Assembly: GCA_964575575.1 (NCBI GenBank) | Contig: CAZNQQ010000013.1 | Coordinates: forward strand, 1 to 20,426 | Origin: UBA2163 sp964575575 | GTDB lineage: Bacteria; Patescibacteriota; Minisyncoccia; Phycocordibacterales; UBA2163 | Direction of reading: 5' to 3' | Length of the DNA: 20,426 nucleotides | Part shown: piece by piece, positions 13,644-20,406 of the stretch | Layout of the letters: every line of letters starts with the position of its first letter | Position numbering within the stretch: position 1 is the first letter of the stretch | Notes under the pieces: generated by a model | The model's input: only the letters and a program-made list of their open reading frames with translations | Databases searched by the model: none | What the model was told of the DNA's origin: nothing | Position numbers and translations under genes: made by a program

Positions 13644-13733
13644 AAAGTGAAGCAAGATATGATTTTTAAAAGTCTGGCCGAGCTTTGCGAGGGGGCCCGA
13701 GGACTTTTCAAAAATTATATCTTGCGTAACTTT
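13644..13733. repeat. Long intergenic palindrome with GC-rich centre
   Basis: An almost complete 90-nt inverted repeat filling the gap between fba and the hydroxyacid dehydrogenase gene. Nested arms are AAAGT/ACTTT, GCAAGATAT/ATATCTTGC, ATTTTT/AAAAAT and AAAAGTC/GACTTTT, around a GC-rich loop (about 13675-13701) with GAGCTTTGCGAGG and GGGCCCGAGG. It can act as the fba terminator on the minus strand, but its length and centre suggest a mobile palindromic element that took that place. Confidence 0.65.
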
Positions 13734-13736
13734 TTA

Positions 13737-14600
13737 TTACATCTTACTAAATAATTTTAATCTTTCTTCAACTACCTTACTTACATGATGCACAGCTTCC
13801 TTCATATATCTGTACGGCGCTATATCATCTGGATTTTCTTGAAGACCGATCTTAATACCGTTCTTATATGCAACCCTAACTTCTGTACTTATATGCACTG
13901 ATGCTATGCCAGCGTCTATCGCTTTCACAAAATCCTCGTCTGTTATCCCTGATCCACCGTGTAAAATCATTGGCACACCACCTGCTTCTCTTAAGTTTTT
14001 TATCCTTTCTATATTAAGTGCTGGGTTGTTTGCACTCTTAAGCATTCCGTGCAAGTTCCCCACAGCAGGAGCAACTAGATCAACGCCAGTCTTTTCTACG
14101 AACTCTTTTATTTCTTCGGGAGTCGTAAGGTGTTCATCAGTAATCTCTGCACCTTCTGGGATCTCGTCCAAAAGCTTTGATGACTTACCTATAAACCCAA
14201 GCTCACCTTCTACTACAATGTCAGGGTTTACACTTTTCGCATATTCAACACATTTTTTTGTAATCTCCACGTTTTCTTCAAATGAAAGTTTTGCTCCGTC
14301 AAATATCACTGCATCGTATCCTGCGTCAACTGCTTCTTTTACCTTTTCAAACGAATATGTGTGATCCGCATTTAAGAAAACCGGATAATCATATTCTTCT
14401 CGTAAACTTTTCACAAGTGCGACAGCTTGGTGCACTCCTATAAAATCCCGTTCTCCTTCTGATGTACCGATTATTATAGGTACTTTAAGCTTCTGTGCTG
14501 TAGTAAACATACCCTTTAACATTTCCGTATCTGCAATATTAAAATGCCCTATCGCTGTCTTGTTTTCTTCTGCCTCTTTTATAATATCTATTAATTTCAT
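13737..14600 (-). CDS. fba: Class II fructose-bisphosphate (ketose-bisphosphate) aldolase
   Basis: A 287-residue zinc aldolase that splits fructose 1,6-bisphosphate to dihydroxyacetone phosphate and glyceraldehyde 3-phosphate, or acts on a related ketose bisphosphate. Catalytic Asp79 and zinc ligand His80 lie in LNADHTYS; further zinc ligands are His184 (AVGNLHG) and His214 (LHGGSGI); the phosphate-binding GGSGI loop is intact. Its neighbours (PfkB kinase, GAPDH, transketolase) support a glycolytic role. Start at 14600: the -10 TATAAT ends 6 nt before it. It is divergent from pfkB with only 14 bp between the two ATGs. Confidence 0.92.
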   Translation of the reverse strand: MKLIDIIKEAEENKTAIGHFNIADTEMLKGMFTTAQKLKVPIIIGTSEGERDFIGVHQAVALVKSLREEYDYPVFLNADHTYSFEKVKEAVDAGYDAVIFDGAKLSFEENVEITKKCVEYAKSVNPDIVVEGELGFIGKSSKLLDEIPEGAEITDEHLTTPEEIKEFVEKTGVDLVAPAVGNLHGMLKSANNPALNIERIKNLREAGGVPMILHGGSGITDEDFVKAIDAGIASVHISTEVRVAYKNGIKIGLQENPDDIAPYRYMKEAVHHVSKVVEERLKLFSKM

Positions 14601-14617
14601 GATACAATTATATCATG
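14598..14617. promoter_or_regulatory. Symmetric 14-bp bidirectional promoter (fba/pfkB)
   Basis: The two ATGs point outward from 14600 and 14615. The gap (14601-14614) and both start codons form CATGATA-CAATTA-TATCATG. On the plus strand TGATACAAT (14600-14608) is followed by 6 nt and ATG; on the minus strand TGATATAAT (14615-14607) is followed by 6 nt and ATG. The two -10 hexamers overlap, and the T of each TG is complementary to the A of the other gene's ATG. Both mRNAs should be leaderless. No -35 is seen on either side. Confidence 0.7.
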
Positions 14618-15613
14618 AAAAACTTTGATTTCATCGCCATAGGCGACATTACCACAGACGCATTTATCAAACTCTCTGGCGACGACGCTAGTGTAGAAAG
14701 CAGTGAAGACGGTAGTAAAAGCAAGATATGCTTAAGCTTTGGCGACAAAATAGAATATGACTCTGTCACAGAAGTTAACGCCGTCGGCAATAGCCCCAAC
14801 GCAGCAGTTTCAGCCCACAGACTCGGCCTTAACTCCGCACTCGTAACAAACTTAGGAGACGATTCTAACGGAAAGAAAATGATTGAAGCACTTGAAACAG
14901 AAGGAGTTAATAAAGATTTCGTAAAGATTCATAAAGACAAAAACAGTAATTATCATTATGTACTTTGGTATGAAGAAGAACGAACTATTCTAGTAAAACA
15001 TCATGAATACGAATACGAACTGCCTGATATGGGTAAGCCTAAATGGCTTTACTTTTCATCAGTTGGAGAAAATTCAATGGACTATCACAAAGCTATTGCA
15101 AAGTATGTAAAAGACAATCCTGAAGTGAGCATTGCTTTCCAACCCGGAACATTTCAGATTCGTTTAGGTTATGAAAAACTAAAAGACTTATATGCTGTAT
15201 GTGGGCTTTTCTTCTGTAATAAACAAGAAGCTGGGAGGATACTTAAGACAGATGAAAAAGATATGAAAAAACTATTAGAAAGTATGCACGCACTTGGACC
15301 AAAGATTGCTGTAGTGACAGACGGACCAAACGGAGCATATGCTTACGACGGTACTGACATGTGGCAAATGCCAATGTATCCAGACCCTAAACCACCTGTG
15401 GACAGAACTGGCGCAGGGGATTCATTCTCTTCTACTGTAACTTCAGCACTCGCTCTCGGGAAAACTTTGCCAGAAGCACTATCATACGGACCTATTAATT
15501 CAATGTCAGTAGTTCAACACGTCGGCGCACAAGAAGGACTGCTTTCAATGGAAAAGCTTCAAGAACATCTTGCAAATGCACCATTAGATTATAAACCCAC
15601 AAAAATAAATTAA
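14615..15613 (+). CDS. PfkB-family carbohydrate kinase
   Basis: A 332-residue ribokinase/PfkB-fold kinase. The N-terminal sugar-binding motif appears as AVGNSPNAAVSAHRLG (56-71), the NxxE magnesium motif as NKQE (202-205), and the C-terminal catalytic anion-hole motif as DRTGAGDSF (263-271) with Asp269 as the base. Substrate is not readable: fructose 6-phosphate, ribose or a nucleoside are all possible. Sharing a 14-bp promoter with fba makes a phosphofructokinase role attractive, because many CPR genomes lack canonical PfkA; this is inference. It converges on the transketolase C-half gene with 1 nt between stop codons. It is the only metabolic gene here on the plus strand. Confidence 0.85.
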   Translation: MKNFDFIAIGDITTDAFIKLSGDDASVESSEDGSKSKICLSFGDKIEYDSVTEVNAVGNSPNAAVSAHRLGLNSALVTNLGDDSNGKKMIEALETEGVNKDFVKIHKDKNSNYHYVLWYEEERTILVKHHEYEYELPDMGKPKWLYFSSVGENSMDYHKAIAKYVKDNPEVSIAFQPGTFQIRLGYEKLKDLYAVCGLFFCNKQEAGRILKTDEKDMKKLLESMHALGPKIAVVTDGPNGAYAYDGTDMWQMPMYPDPKPPVDRTGAGDSFSSTVTSALALGKTLPEALSYGPINSMSVVQHVGAQEGLLSMEKLQEHLANAPLDYKPTKIN

Positions 15614-15614
15614 T

Positions 15615-16607
15615 TTATTTTCTTTTTATAACTTTCTTAACTGCTTCTTTTATAGACTCCACTCCCATACCATAATGCTCTATGAGTTCGTTAGGGTTCC
15701 CTGACTGCCCAAATTGGTCATTCATTCCTATAAATTCTATTGGAACTGGATTTTCTTGTGCCAAAACTTCAGCCACTGCAGAGCCTGCACCCCCTGCAAC
15801 CTGATGCTCCTCTACAGTTACTACTGCACCTGCCTTCTTAGCTACCTCTATTATAGTGTCTTTATCTAATGGCTTTATAGTGTGGTTATTTACTACTATT
15901 GCACCAATCCCCTCACTCTCAAGCTCATTTGCAGCCAAAAGTGCATTGTGAACAAGCGCGCCAGTTGCGATTATCGCAACTTCAGATTTTTCAGACTCAA
16001 ATAGTACTTCTGCTTTTCCTATTTCAAACGGTGTGTCTTTCGTCGTGAATACAGGGCTTTTGGCACGCGCCAAGCGTATGTAAACAGGAGTGTCTGTCTC
16101 TGCTGCAGCTATTGTAGCCTTCCGTGCTTCTTCAGAGTCAGCGGGTGCCACTACTGTCATGTTTGGTTGTACTCGCATAAGAGCAATGTCCTCAAGTGCT
16201 TGGTGAGTCGCACCATCTGGCCCTACTGACACTCCGGCATGTGAGCCGACAATTTTAACTGGAACGTTGTTTAATGAAATAGTTGTTCGTATTTGTTCAT
16301 TGTTTCGTCCTGGTGAGAATGCAGCGTACGATGCTATGAAAGGAATCTTTCCATAGTTTGCAAGACCCGACGCAACTGTTGCTAAGTTTTGCTCAGCTAC
16401 TCCTAACTCAATATATCTATCCGGAAACTTCTCTTGGAACCAATGCATCCTTGTAGACTCACTTAGGTCTGCACAAAGTGCAAGCACTCGTTCATCCTTC
16501 TCTCCAGCTTCCACAAGTCCATGACCAAAACCATCTCGAGTTGGTGCCTGCTCAAGTGCATCTGTTTCAAATATATTATTTACTAATTTTGCTTTTTTAT
16601 TTATCAT
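15615..16607 (-). CDS. Transketolase, C-terminal subunit
   Basis: A 330-residue protein covering the pyrimidine-binding (PYR) and C-terminal domains of transketolase. The catalytic Glu that activates thiamine diphosphate is probably Glu72 (ELGVAEQNLA); SYAAFSPGRNNEQIR and GSHAGVSVGPDGATHQ are PYR-domain signatures; the C-terminal domain has VTVEEHQVAGGAGSA. With the N-half encoded just upstream it forms the split enzyme common in archaea and CPR. The ATG overlaps the N-half stop by 4 nt (ATGA), which couples translation. It is the last gene of the gap-rpiB-rpe-tktN-tktC operon. Confidence 0.93.
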   Translation of the reverse strand: MINKKAKLVNNIFETDALEQAPTRDGFGHGLVEAGEKDERVLALCADLSESTRMHWFQEKFPDRYIELGVAEQNLATVASGLANYGKIPFIASYAAFSPGRNNEQIRTTISLNNVPVKIVGSHAGVSVGPDGATHQALEDIALMRVQPNMTVVAPADSEEARKATIAAAETDTPVYIRLARAKSPVFTTKDTPFEIGKAEVLFESEKSEVAIIATGALVHNALLAANELESEGIGAIVVNNHTIKPLDKDTIIEVAKKAGAVVTVEEHQVAGGAGSAVAEVLAQENPVPIEFIGMNDQFGQSGNPNELIEHYGMGVESIKEAVKKVIKRK

Positions 16608-17437
16608 ATTTTTTTAAGTTCTCTCAAGAATTTTTCAGCTTCTTCAGGTTTCGGTGGTTTGCCATGCCATGTGTAATCAAACTCTATATCTTTTATTCCC
16701 TTTCCAGGTATAGTGTGCGCTATTATAAGTGTTGGCTTTTCATAAATCGCTTTTGCTTTTTCTACTGAATCAACTATCTCTTCCATATTGTGTCCGTCTA
16801 TATCTATCACATGCCAACCAAAAGCTTCATACTTGTCACGAAGTGGTTCCAGAGCCATTACATCTTCCGTCATACCGTTTATCTGAATATTGTTTCGGTC
16901 AATTATTCCAGTTAAATTAGAAAGTTTATTGTTACCTGCAAACATTGCTCCTTCCCAAGTATTGCCAGCGTCCTGCTCTCCATCTGACATTAAACAGTAC
17001 GTTTGGAACTTTTTGCCGTCCATCCGAGCGCCAAGTGCAATACCCGCTGCCTGTGATAGCCCTGAACCAAGCGGTCCTGATACATTCTCAACTCCAGGAA
17101 GGCGTTCTCGTTCTGGGTGGCCTTGAAGCCTTGTGCCAAATTTTCTTAAAGTTTTAAGCTCTTCAAGTGGGAAGTAGCCGGCGTGTGCCATAACAGCATA
17201 ACGCACAGGTACTATGTGCCCGTTTGAAAGTATAAGTCTATCTCTGTCTTCGAGGTCAGGATTCTTAGGGTCGTGATTTAAAATATGAAAATAAAAAGCA
17301 GTGAAGATGTCTGCCATACCAAGTGGACCTGCAGTGTGTCCTGAGCCTGCTTCTACTAGCATTTCTATAATACTCTGACGAATTTCATTTGCTTTTAGTT
17401 CTAATTCTTTTATTTTTTTGTCGTGTATATCAGCCAT
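16604..17437 (-). CDS. Transketolase, N-terminal (thiamine diphosphate) subunit
   Basis: A 277-residue protein covering the PP domain of transketolase. The diphosphate/Mg motif begins SDGEQDAG (151-158) and ends IDRNNIQ (179-185); the usual GDG is SDG here. GSGHTAGPLGMAD (31-43), GHPER (106-110) and SGPLGSGLSQAAG (120-132) bind cofactor and substrate in the family. Transketolase moves C2 units between sugar phosphates in the non-oxidative pentose phosphate pathway. The gene overlaps the end of rpe by 8 nt and the C-half by 4 nt, without Shine-Dalgarno sites, so translation is probably coupled. Confidence 0.93.
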   Translation of the reverse strand: MADIHDKKIKELELKANEIRQSIIEMLVEAGSGHTAGPLGMADIFTAFYFHILNHDPKNPDLEDRDRLILSNGHIVPVRYAVMAHAGYFPLEELKTLRKFGTRLQGHPERERLPGVENVSGPLGSGLSQAAGIALGARMDGKKFQTYCLMSDGEQDAGNTWEGAMFAGNNKLSNLTGIIDRNNIQINGMTEDVMALEPLRDKYEAFGWHVIDIDGHNMEEIVDSVEKAKAIYEKPTLIIAHTIPGKGIKDIEFDYTWHGKPPKPEEAEKFLRELKKI

Positions 17438-18062
17438 TTTTTAATTGTTCAATTGTTTGTTCTATATCTTTGCTTTTAAAAATCGCTGAGCCTACTGCAA
17501 GTCTGTTTGCTCCAGCTTCTATTAACCTAGGTGCAGTCTCCAAACTCACAGCACCATCAACACTTATTATAACCCTGCTGTATTTCTCCCGCAAATCTTT
17601 TATCTTTTCTATCACCCGTTCATCAAACTCTTGCCCTTGATACCCAATTTTTGCAATACCCATAAACTGCACGAAATCTATCTTCTCTATTAGTGGGTAA
17701 ATTTCTTCATTTGGAGTTGTAGTATTAAGTGCTATACCTACTTCTACATCGCTCGGAATCTTCAAGAAAGCTTCTTCGATCTTTTCTGTGCTTTCAATAT
17801 GAATTATTACTCTCTTTGCTCCTGCCTCAACCCAACTCTCTATAACCTCTTCTGGGTTTTTAACCATCAAGTCAACTTCAAAATCAAAGTCTATCTTTTC
17901 AAGCTCCCCTCCCACATATGGCCAGTCTTTAGACGGTACGAACTCCCCATCCATTACATCGATCTGTACTGTATTTACAAAATCTCTTACACGAGAATAT
18001 TTCTCATTTAGATCATTGAAACTCTCTGGCATTATTGCCGGAATTATCTCTATCTTATCCAT
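17430..18062 (-). CDS. Divergent ribulose-phosphate 3-epimerase-like TIM barrel
   Basis: A 210-residue TIM barrel of Rpe length, with VQIDVMDGEFVPS (32-44), DLMVKNP (64-70) and SVDGAVS (167-173) aligning to the Rpe motifs. Rpe normally binds its catalytic metal through two His and two Asp. Here the first His is Gln33 and the second is Asp64; the Asp residues, Asp35 and Asp169, remain. The usual MSVNPGFGGQ loop is MGIAKIGYQGQ. Position between rpiB and transketolase strongly suggests ribulose 5-phosphate epimerisation, but metal use or substrate may differ. It overlaps rpiB by 8 nt and tktN by 8 nt. Confidence 0.8.
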   Translation of the reverse strand: MDKIEIIPAIMPESFNDLNEKYSRVRDFVNTVQIDVMDGEFVPSKDWPYVGGELEKIDFDFEVDLMVKNPEEVIESWVEAGAKRVIIHIESTEKIEEAFLKIPSDVEVGIALNTTTPNEEIYPLIEKIDFVQFMGIAKIGYQGQEFDERVIEKIKDLREKYSRVIISVDGAVSLETAPRLIEAGANRLAVGSAIFKSKDIEQTIEQLKNG

Positions 18063-18540
18063 GAATATTTTTAGTTATCTCAGCGATTTTTGCAATCCTC
18101 CTAACATGCCTCTCGTCCCCTGAAAAGCTTGTTTTAAGCCATATTTTTACTGCTTCTTTTGCACTTTCCTCTGTCAGAAACCTCGCACCAAGAGAGAGAA
18201 TATTTGCGTCGTTATGCTCACGAGATATTACGATTTCATTTGGAACCTTTTCACTCGGTACTTCACATTGCCCATTAAAAACTATAGCCCGCACATTTGG
18301 ATATCTGTTTGCCACTATTGCTTCTCCTTGCCCTGAACCACCTAAGATTATCGCTTTTAGTTCGTCTGAGTTTTCTGACACCTCGCTCGCAGCCTTTGAT
18401 ATAGAATCTGGGTAGTCGTCGTTTTCATCATATTCAAATGCACCTTTGTCTTCTACTTCGTATCCAAGCTCTTTGACATACGGAATAAGTTTTTCTTTTA
18501 GCTCAAACCCCGCGTGATCTGTTGCAAATAAAATTTTCAT
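18055..18540 (-). CDS. rpiB: Ribose-5-phosphate isomerase B
   Basis: A 161-residue RpiB (LacA/RpiB fold) interconverting ribose 5-phosphate and ribulose 5-phosphate. It opens MKILFATDHAGFELK, like the family. The active-site loop is GGSGQGE with Glu73, the mycobacterial type in which Glu is the base, and not the E. coli CGTG type that uses Cys. VANRYPNVRA and EHNDANILSLGAR are conserved phosphate and sugar contacts. I chose 18540; the frame continues to an ATG at 18612, 2 nt after the gap stop, adding 24 residues (NPVRN...ISNG) that come from a palindromic repeat. Which start is used is undecided, since translational coupling favours the longer one. Confidence 0.9.
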   Translation of the reverse strand: MKILFATDHAGFELKEKLIPYVKELGYEVEDKGAFEYDENDDYPDSISKAASEVSENSDELKAIILGGSGQGEAIVANRYPNVRAIVFNGQCEVPSEKVPNEIVISREHNDANILSLGARFLTEESAKEAVKIWLKTSFSGDERHVRRIAKIAEITKNIHG

Positions 18541-18608
18541 CCCGTTAGAAATTCGCCCATTATTATCTGTTCCATTATCAGAAGATATTTTATTATTTCT
18601 AACGGGAT
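18539..18608. repeat. NPVRN/ISNG-coding palindromic repeat between gap and rpiB
   Basis: Perfect 14-bp inverted repeats, ATCCCGTTAGAAAT (18539-18552) and ATTTCTAACGGGAT (18595-18608), enclose 42 nt of AT-rich sequence. Read on the minus strand it has no stop codon and would encode NPVRNNKISSDNG...GRISNG in frame with rpiB. I recall similar NPVRN-ISNG peptides at the ends of many CPR proteins, which would make this a dispersed repeat; I cannot verify that here. Confidence 0.65.
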
Positions 18609-18614
18609 TCATAA

Positions 18615-19646
18615 TTATTCTAAATGTTTTGCCGTAGTAACAACGTGTCGCAAAAGAGAGTTTGCATAACCCATCTCATTGTCATACCACGAAAGTATTT
18701 TTACCAAGTTCCCGCCTGCTACACGAGTAAATGAAAGGTCTGCAATAGACGCATGCTTGTCGCCAACTATGTCAGATGACACTAAAGGTTCTTCTGTCAC
18801 TGTAAATACTCCTTTCCATCGTTCTTCTTTTGCCGCTTTTCGCAAAATATCATTCACCTCTTCTGCTGTTGTTTCTTTCTTAGTTACAAATGTAAGATCA
18901 GCGTATGAACCTGTGATCACAGGCACCCGCACTGCAATACCATCAAAGAACGGAATGCCCTCTACTGCTTTTGTAACAGAAGTAGCAGCACCTGTAGACG
19001 AAGGGATTATGTTGTGTGCTGCAGCTCTTCCTCTGCGGACATCTTCGCTTCCATGACTTGGAGCATCAACGAGAGATTGTGATGCAGTGTATCCATGAAT
19101 AGTATCAAGAAGTGCTTTATCTACATCGAGCGTTTCTTCCATTATCTGCATCACAGGAGATGCAGAGTTTGTAGTACAAGATGCGTTTGAACTAATGTCG
19201 CACGTCTTAAGCCTGTCTTCATTGACTCCCATAAGCACTGTCGCTGCGTCTATCCCCTCTGGTGCATCGCCTTTCACGGGGGATGACACTACAACTCTTT
19301 TTGCTCCAGCATCTCTATGAGCATTAGCCTTTCCGTAATCTGCAAACACTCCTGTACTTTCCACCACAATATCAATGTCCAAATCTTTCCACGGTAAGTT
19401 TGCTGGCTCACGTTCACTTAAGAAAGTTATCTTTCTGTCTCCAACTTTTAAATTACTTCCATCTACAGAAACCTCTTCATCTAACTTTCCATAAACAGAA
19501 TCGTATTTTAATAAATAAGCGATGTTATCAATGTCGCCTATGTCGTTAATAGCGACTACTTCTACATCTGACGAATCTTTAGCGACTCTAAAAAAAGCCC
19601 TACCAATTCGTCCGAAACCATTTATAGCAATTTTTGTTTTTTTCAT
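18615..19646 (-). CDS. gap: Glyceraldehyde-3-phosphate dehydrogenase
   Basis: A 343-residue phosphorylating GAPDH, slightly longer than the usual 330-340. The NAD-binding GFGRIG is at 10-15 and Asp35 (AINDIGD) points to NAD. The nucleophile Cys157 lies in SNASCTTN and the base is His184 (DTIHGYT). WYDNEMGYA near the C-terminus is intact. It converts glyceraldehyde 3-phosphate, NAD and phosphate to 1,3-bisphosphoglycerate. It leads the operon with rpiB, rpe and the two transketolase genes, an arrangement that ties triose and pentose phosphates together. The ATG is 8 nt after an extended -10 box. Confidence 0.97.
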   Translation of the reverse strand: MKKTKIAINGFGRIGRAFFRVAKDSSDVEVVAINDIGDIDNIAYLLKYDSVYGKLDEEVSVDGSNLKVGDRKITFLSEREPANLPWKDLDIDIVVESTGVFADYGKANAHRDAGAKRVVVSSPVKGDAPEGIDAATVLMGVNEDRLKTCDISSNASCTTNSASPVMQIMEETLDVDKALLDTIHGYTASQSLVDAPSHGSEDVRRGRAAAHNIIPSSTGAATSVTKAVEGIPFFDGIAVRVPVITGSYADLTFVTKKETTAEEVNDILRKAAKEERWKGVFTVTEEPLVSSDIVGDKHASIADLSFTRVAGGNLVKILSWYDNEMGYANSLLRHVVTTAKHLE

Positions 19647-19654
19647 ATCTATTT

Positions 19655-19663
19655 ATTATATCA
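19655..19663 (-). promoter_or_regulatory. Extended -10 promoter of the gap-rpiB-rpe-tkt operon
   Basis: TGATATAAT on the minus strand, 8 nt before the gap ATG; leader of 1-2 nt predicted. The 9-mer is identical to the fba and zinc-ribbon promoters. No clear -35. Confidence 0.6.
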
Positions 19664-19698
19664 ACACAAACATAAAAGACAAAAACGTTTTGTATAGA

Positions 19699-19733
19699 GT
19701 TGGCTCTCTAGAGTTGGCTCTCGGAGAGCCAAC
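19699..19733. repeat. REP palindrome 3' of the transposase gene, with an extra half copy
   Basis: GTTGGCTCTC (19713-19722) and GAGAGCCAAC (19724-19733) form a perfect 10-bp palindrome around one base (G). A direct half copy GTTGGCTCTC lies at 19699-19708, 14 nt away. The full copy ends 6 nt after the transposase stop codon. It is an inverted match (26 nt including flanks) to the copy inside the gene at 20233-20253. Confidence 0.85.
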
Positions 19734-19739
19734 CAATTA

Positions 19740-20399
19740 CTAATCTTCAAAAGTGTTGTCGTCGTTCTTAAAAGACTTAAGCCATTCTATAAAATCTTTC
19801 TTAAACTTTTTTTCATTAGTGTTATAAATTTCATAAAAAAGTTCTTTATTTATAATTTCGGGGAAATTGTTCTTACCAATAAGATCAGGGAAACTAGAAT
19901 ATTTGTAATTTTCAAGAAAATTAATAATCTTTTTTAAATCTTTAATACCTTTCTCTTTCCATCCTGGCTCTATTAACTCAATTGGGTTCGATAAAATATA
20001 ATACGGAATGTGTAAAAAATGAGCATCTGCTTGTATTGGTATTATTTTTGATTTTCCTTGAAATAGTACGCCATTTCGATTATTTTTAAGATTAAAATAT
20101 TGAGTATAACCGCTTGTAATTTTTTGAGAATAAATACTTGCACCTTTTTCGATTTTTCCTTGTGAAAAAATATGATAATGATTTGGTAACAAACTCCAAC
20201 ACAAAGTATCGACGATCATTTCTTTATCATTGGTTGGCTCTCCGAGAGCCAACTTTCGTCTTTTAGAAAAAGGGAGGGCAAGATTTTTATCATTAAAATC
20301 ATAAAGGTTTTGAATAAAACGCAAATAATCATTTTCTTTTAAGAAAATTTTTCTTTTCTCTACTCCCCTATTTAAAATATGATAAAAGTCGTATTCCAT
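19740..20399 (-). CDS. REP-associated tyrosine transposase (RAYT, Y1/IS200-like)
   Basis: A 219-residue HUH-type single-strand nuclease of the RAYT group. The metal-binding HxH is His74-Tyr75-His76 (LLPNHYHIF), and the catalytic Tyr is in SGYTQYFN (Tyr98 or Tyr101), followed by the family's NG-x-LFQGKSK segment. The opening YHILNRGVEKRKIFL is also typical. Palindromic REP copies lie on both sides, as expected for a RAYT that recognises them. Unusually, one full copy is inside the gene and encodes residues 49-56 (KLALGEPT), in the variable linker before the HUH motif, in frame. Catalytic residues look intact, so the protein may still be active. Composition is more AT-rich than its neighbours. 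Start supported by TGTTACAAT 7 nt upstream. Confidence 0.9.
   Translation of the reverse strand: MEYDFYHILNRGVEKRKIFLKENDYLRFIQNLYDFNDKNLALPFSKRRKLALGEPTNDKEMIVDTLCWSLLPNHYHIFSQGKIEKGASIYSQKITSGYTQYFNLKNNRNGVLFQGKSKIIPIQADAHFLHIPYYILSNPIELIEPGWKEKGIKDLKKIINFLENYKYSSFPDLIGKNNFPEIINKELFYEIYNTNEKKFKKDFIEWLKSFKNDDNTFED
20233..20253. repeat. REP palindrome inside the transposase coding sequence
   Basis: GTTGGCTCTC (20233-20242) and GAGAGCCAAC (20244-20253) around one base (C). It is 21 nt long, so insertion of exactly this unit keeps the reading frame. On the minus strand it is identical to the plus-strand copy at 19713-19733, including a few flanking bases on each side. Confidence 0.9.
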
Positions 20400-20406
20400 T
20401 TGATTT

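Noticed and set aside
16604..17432. Reassigned TGA codon, as in some CPR lineages
   Set aside because: TGA ends rpe and the transketolase N-half at exactly the expected protein ends, with overlapping downstream starts, so it works as a stop.
15615..17437. Broken transketolase (frameshift)
   Set aside because: The two halves join at the domain boundary with an ATGA overlap and each has its own start; this is the known split form.
19699..19733. CRISPR-like repeats
   Set aside because: Only two partial direct units 14 nt apart, perfectly palindromic and next to a RAYT gene; there are no spacers of regular length and no cas genes.
19522..19743. Plus-strand ORF ending in LALGEPTN
   Set aside because: It runs antisense through the 5' end of gap and then through the REP palindrome; its resemblance to the transposase segment comes only from the shared repeat.
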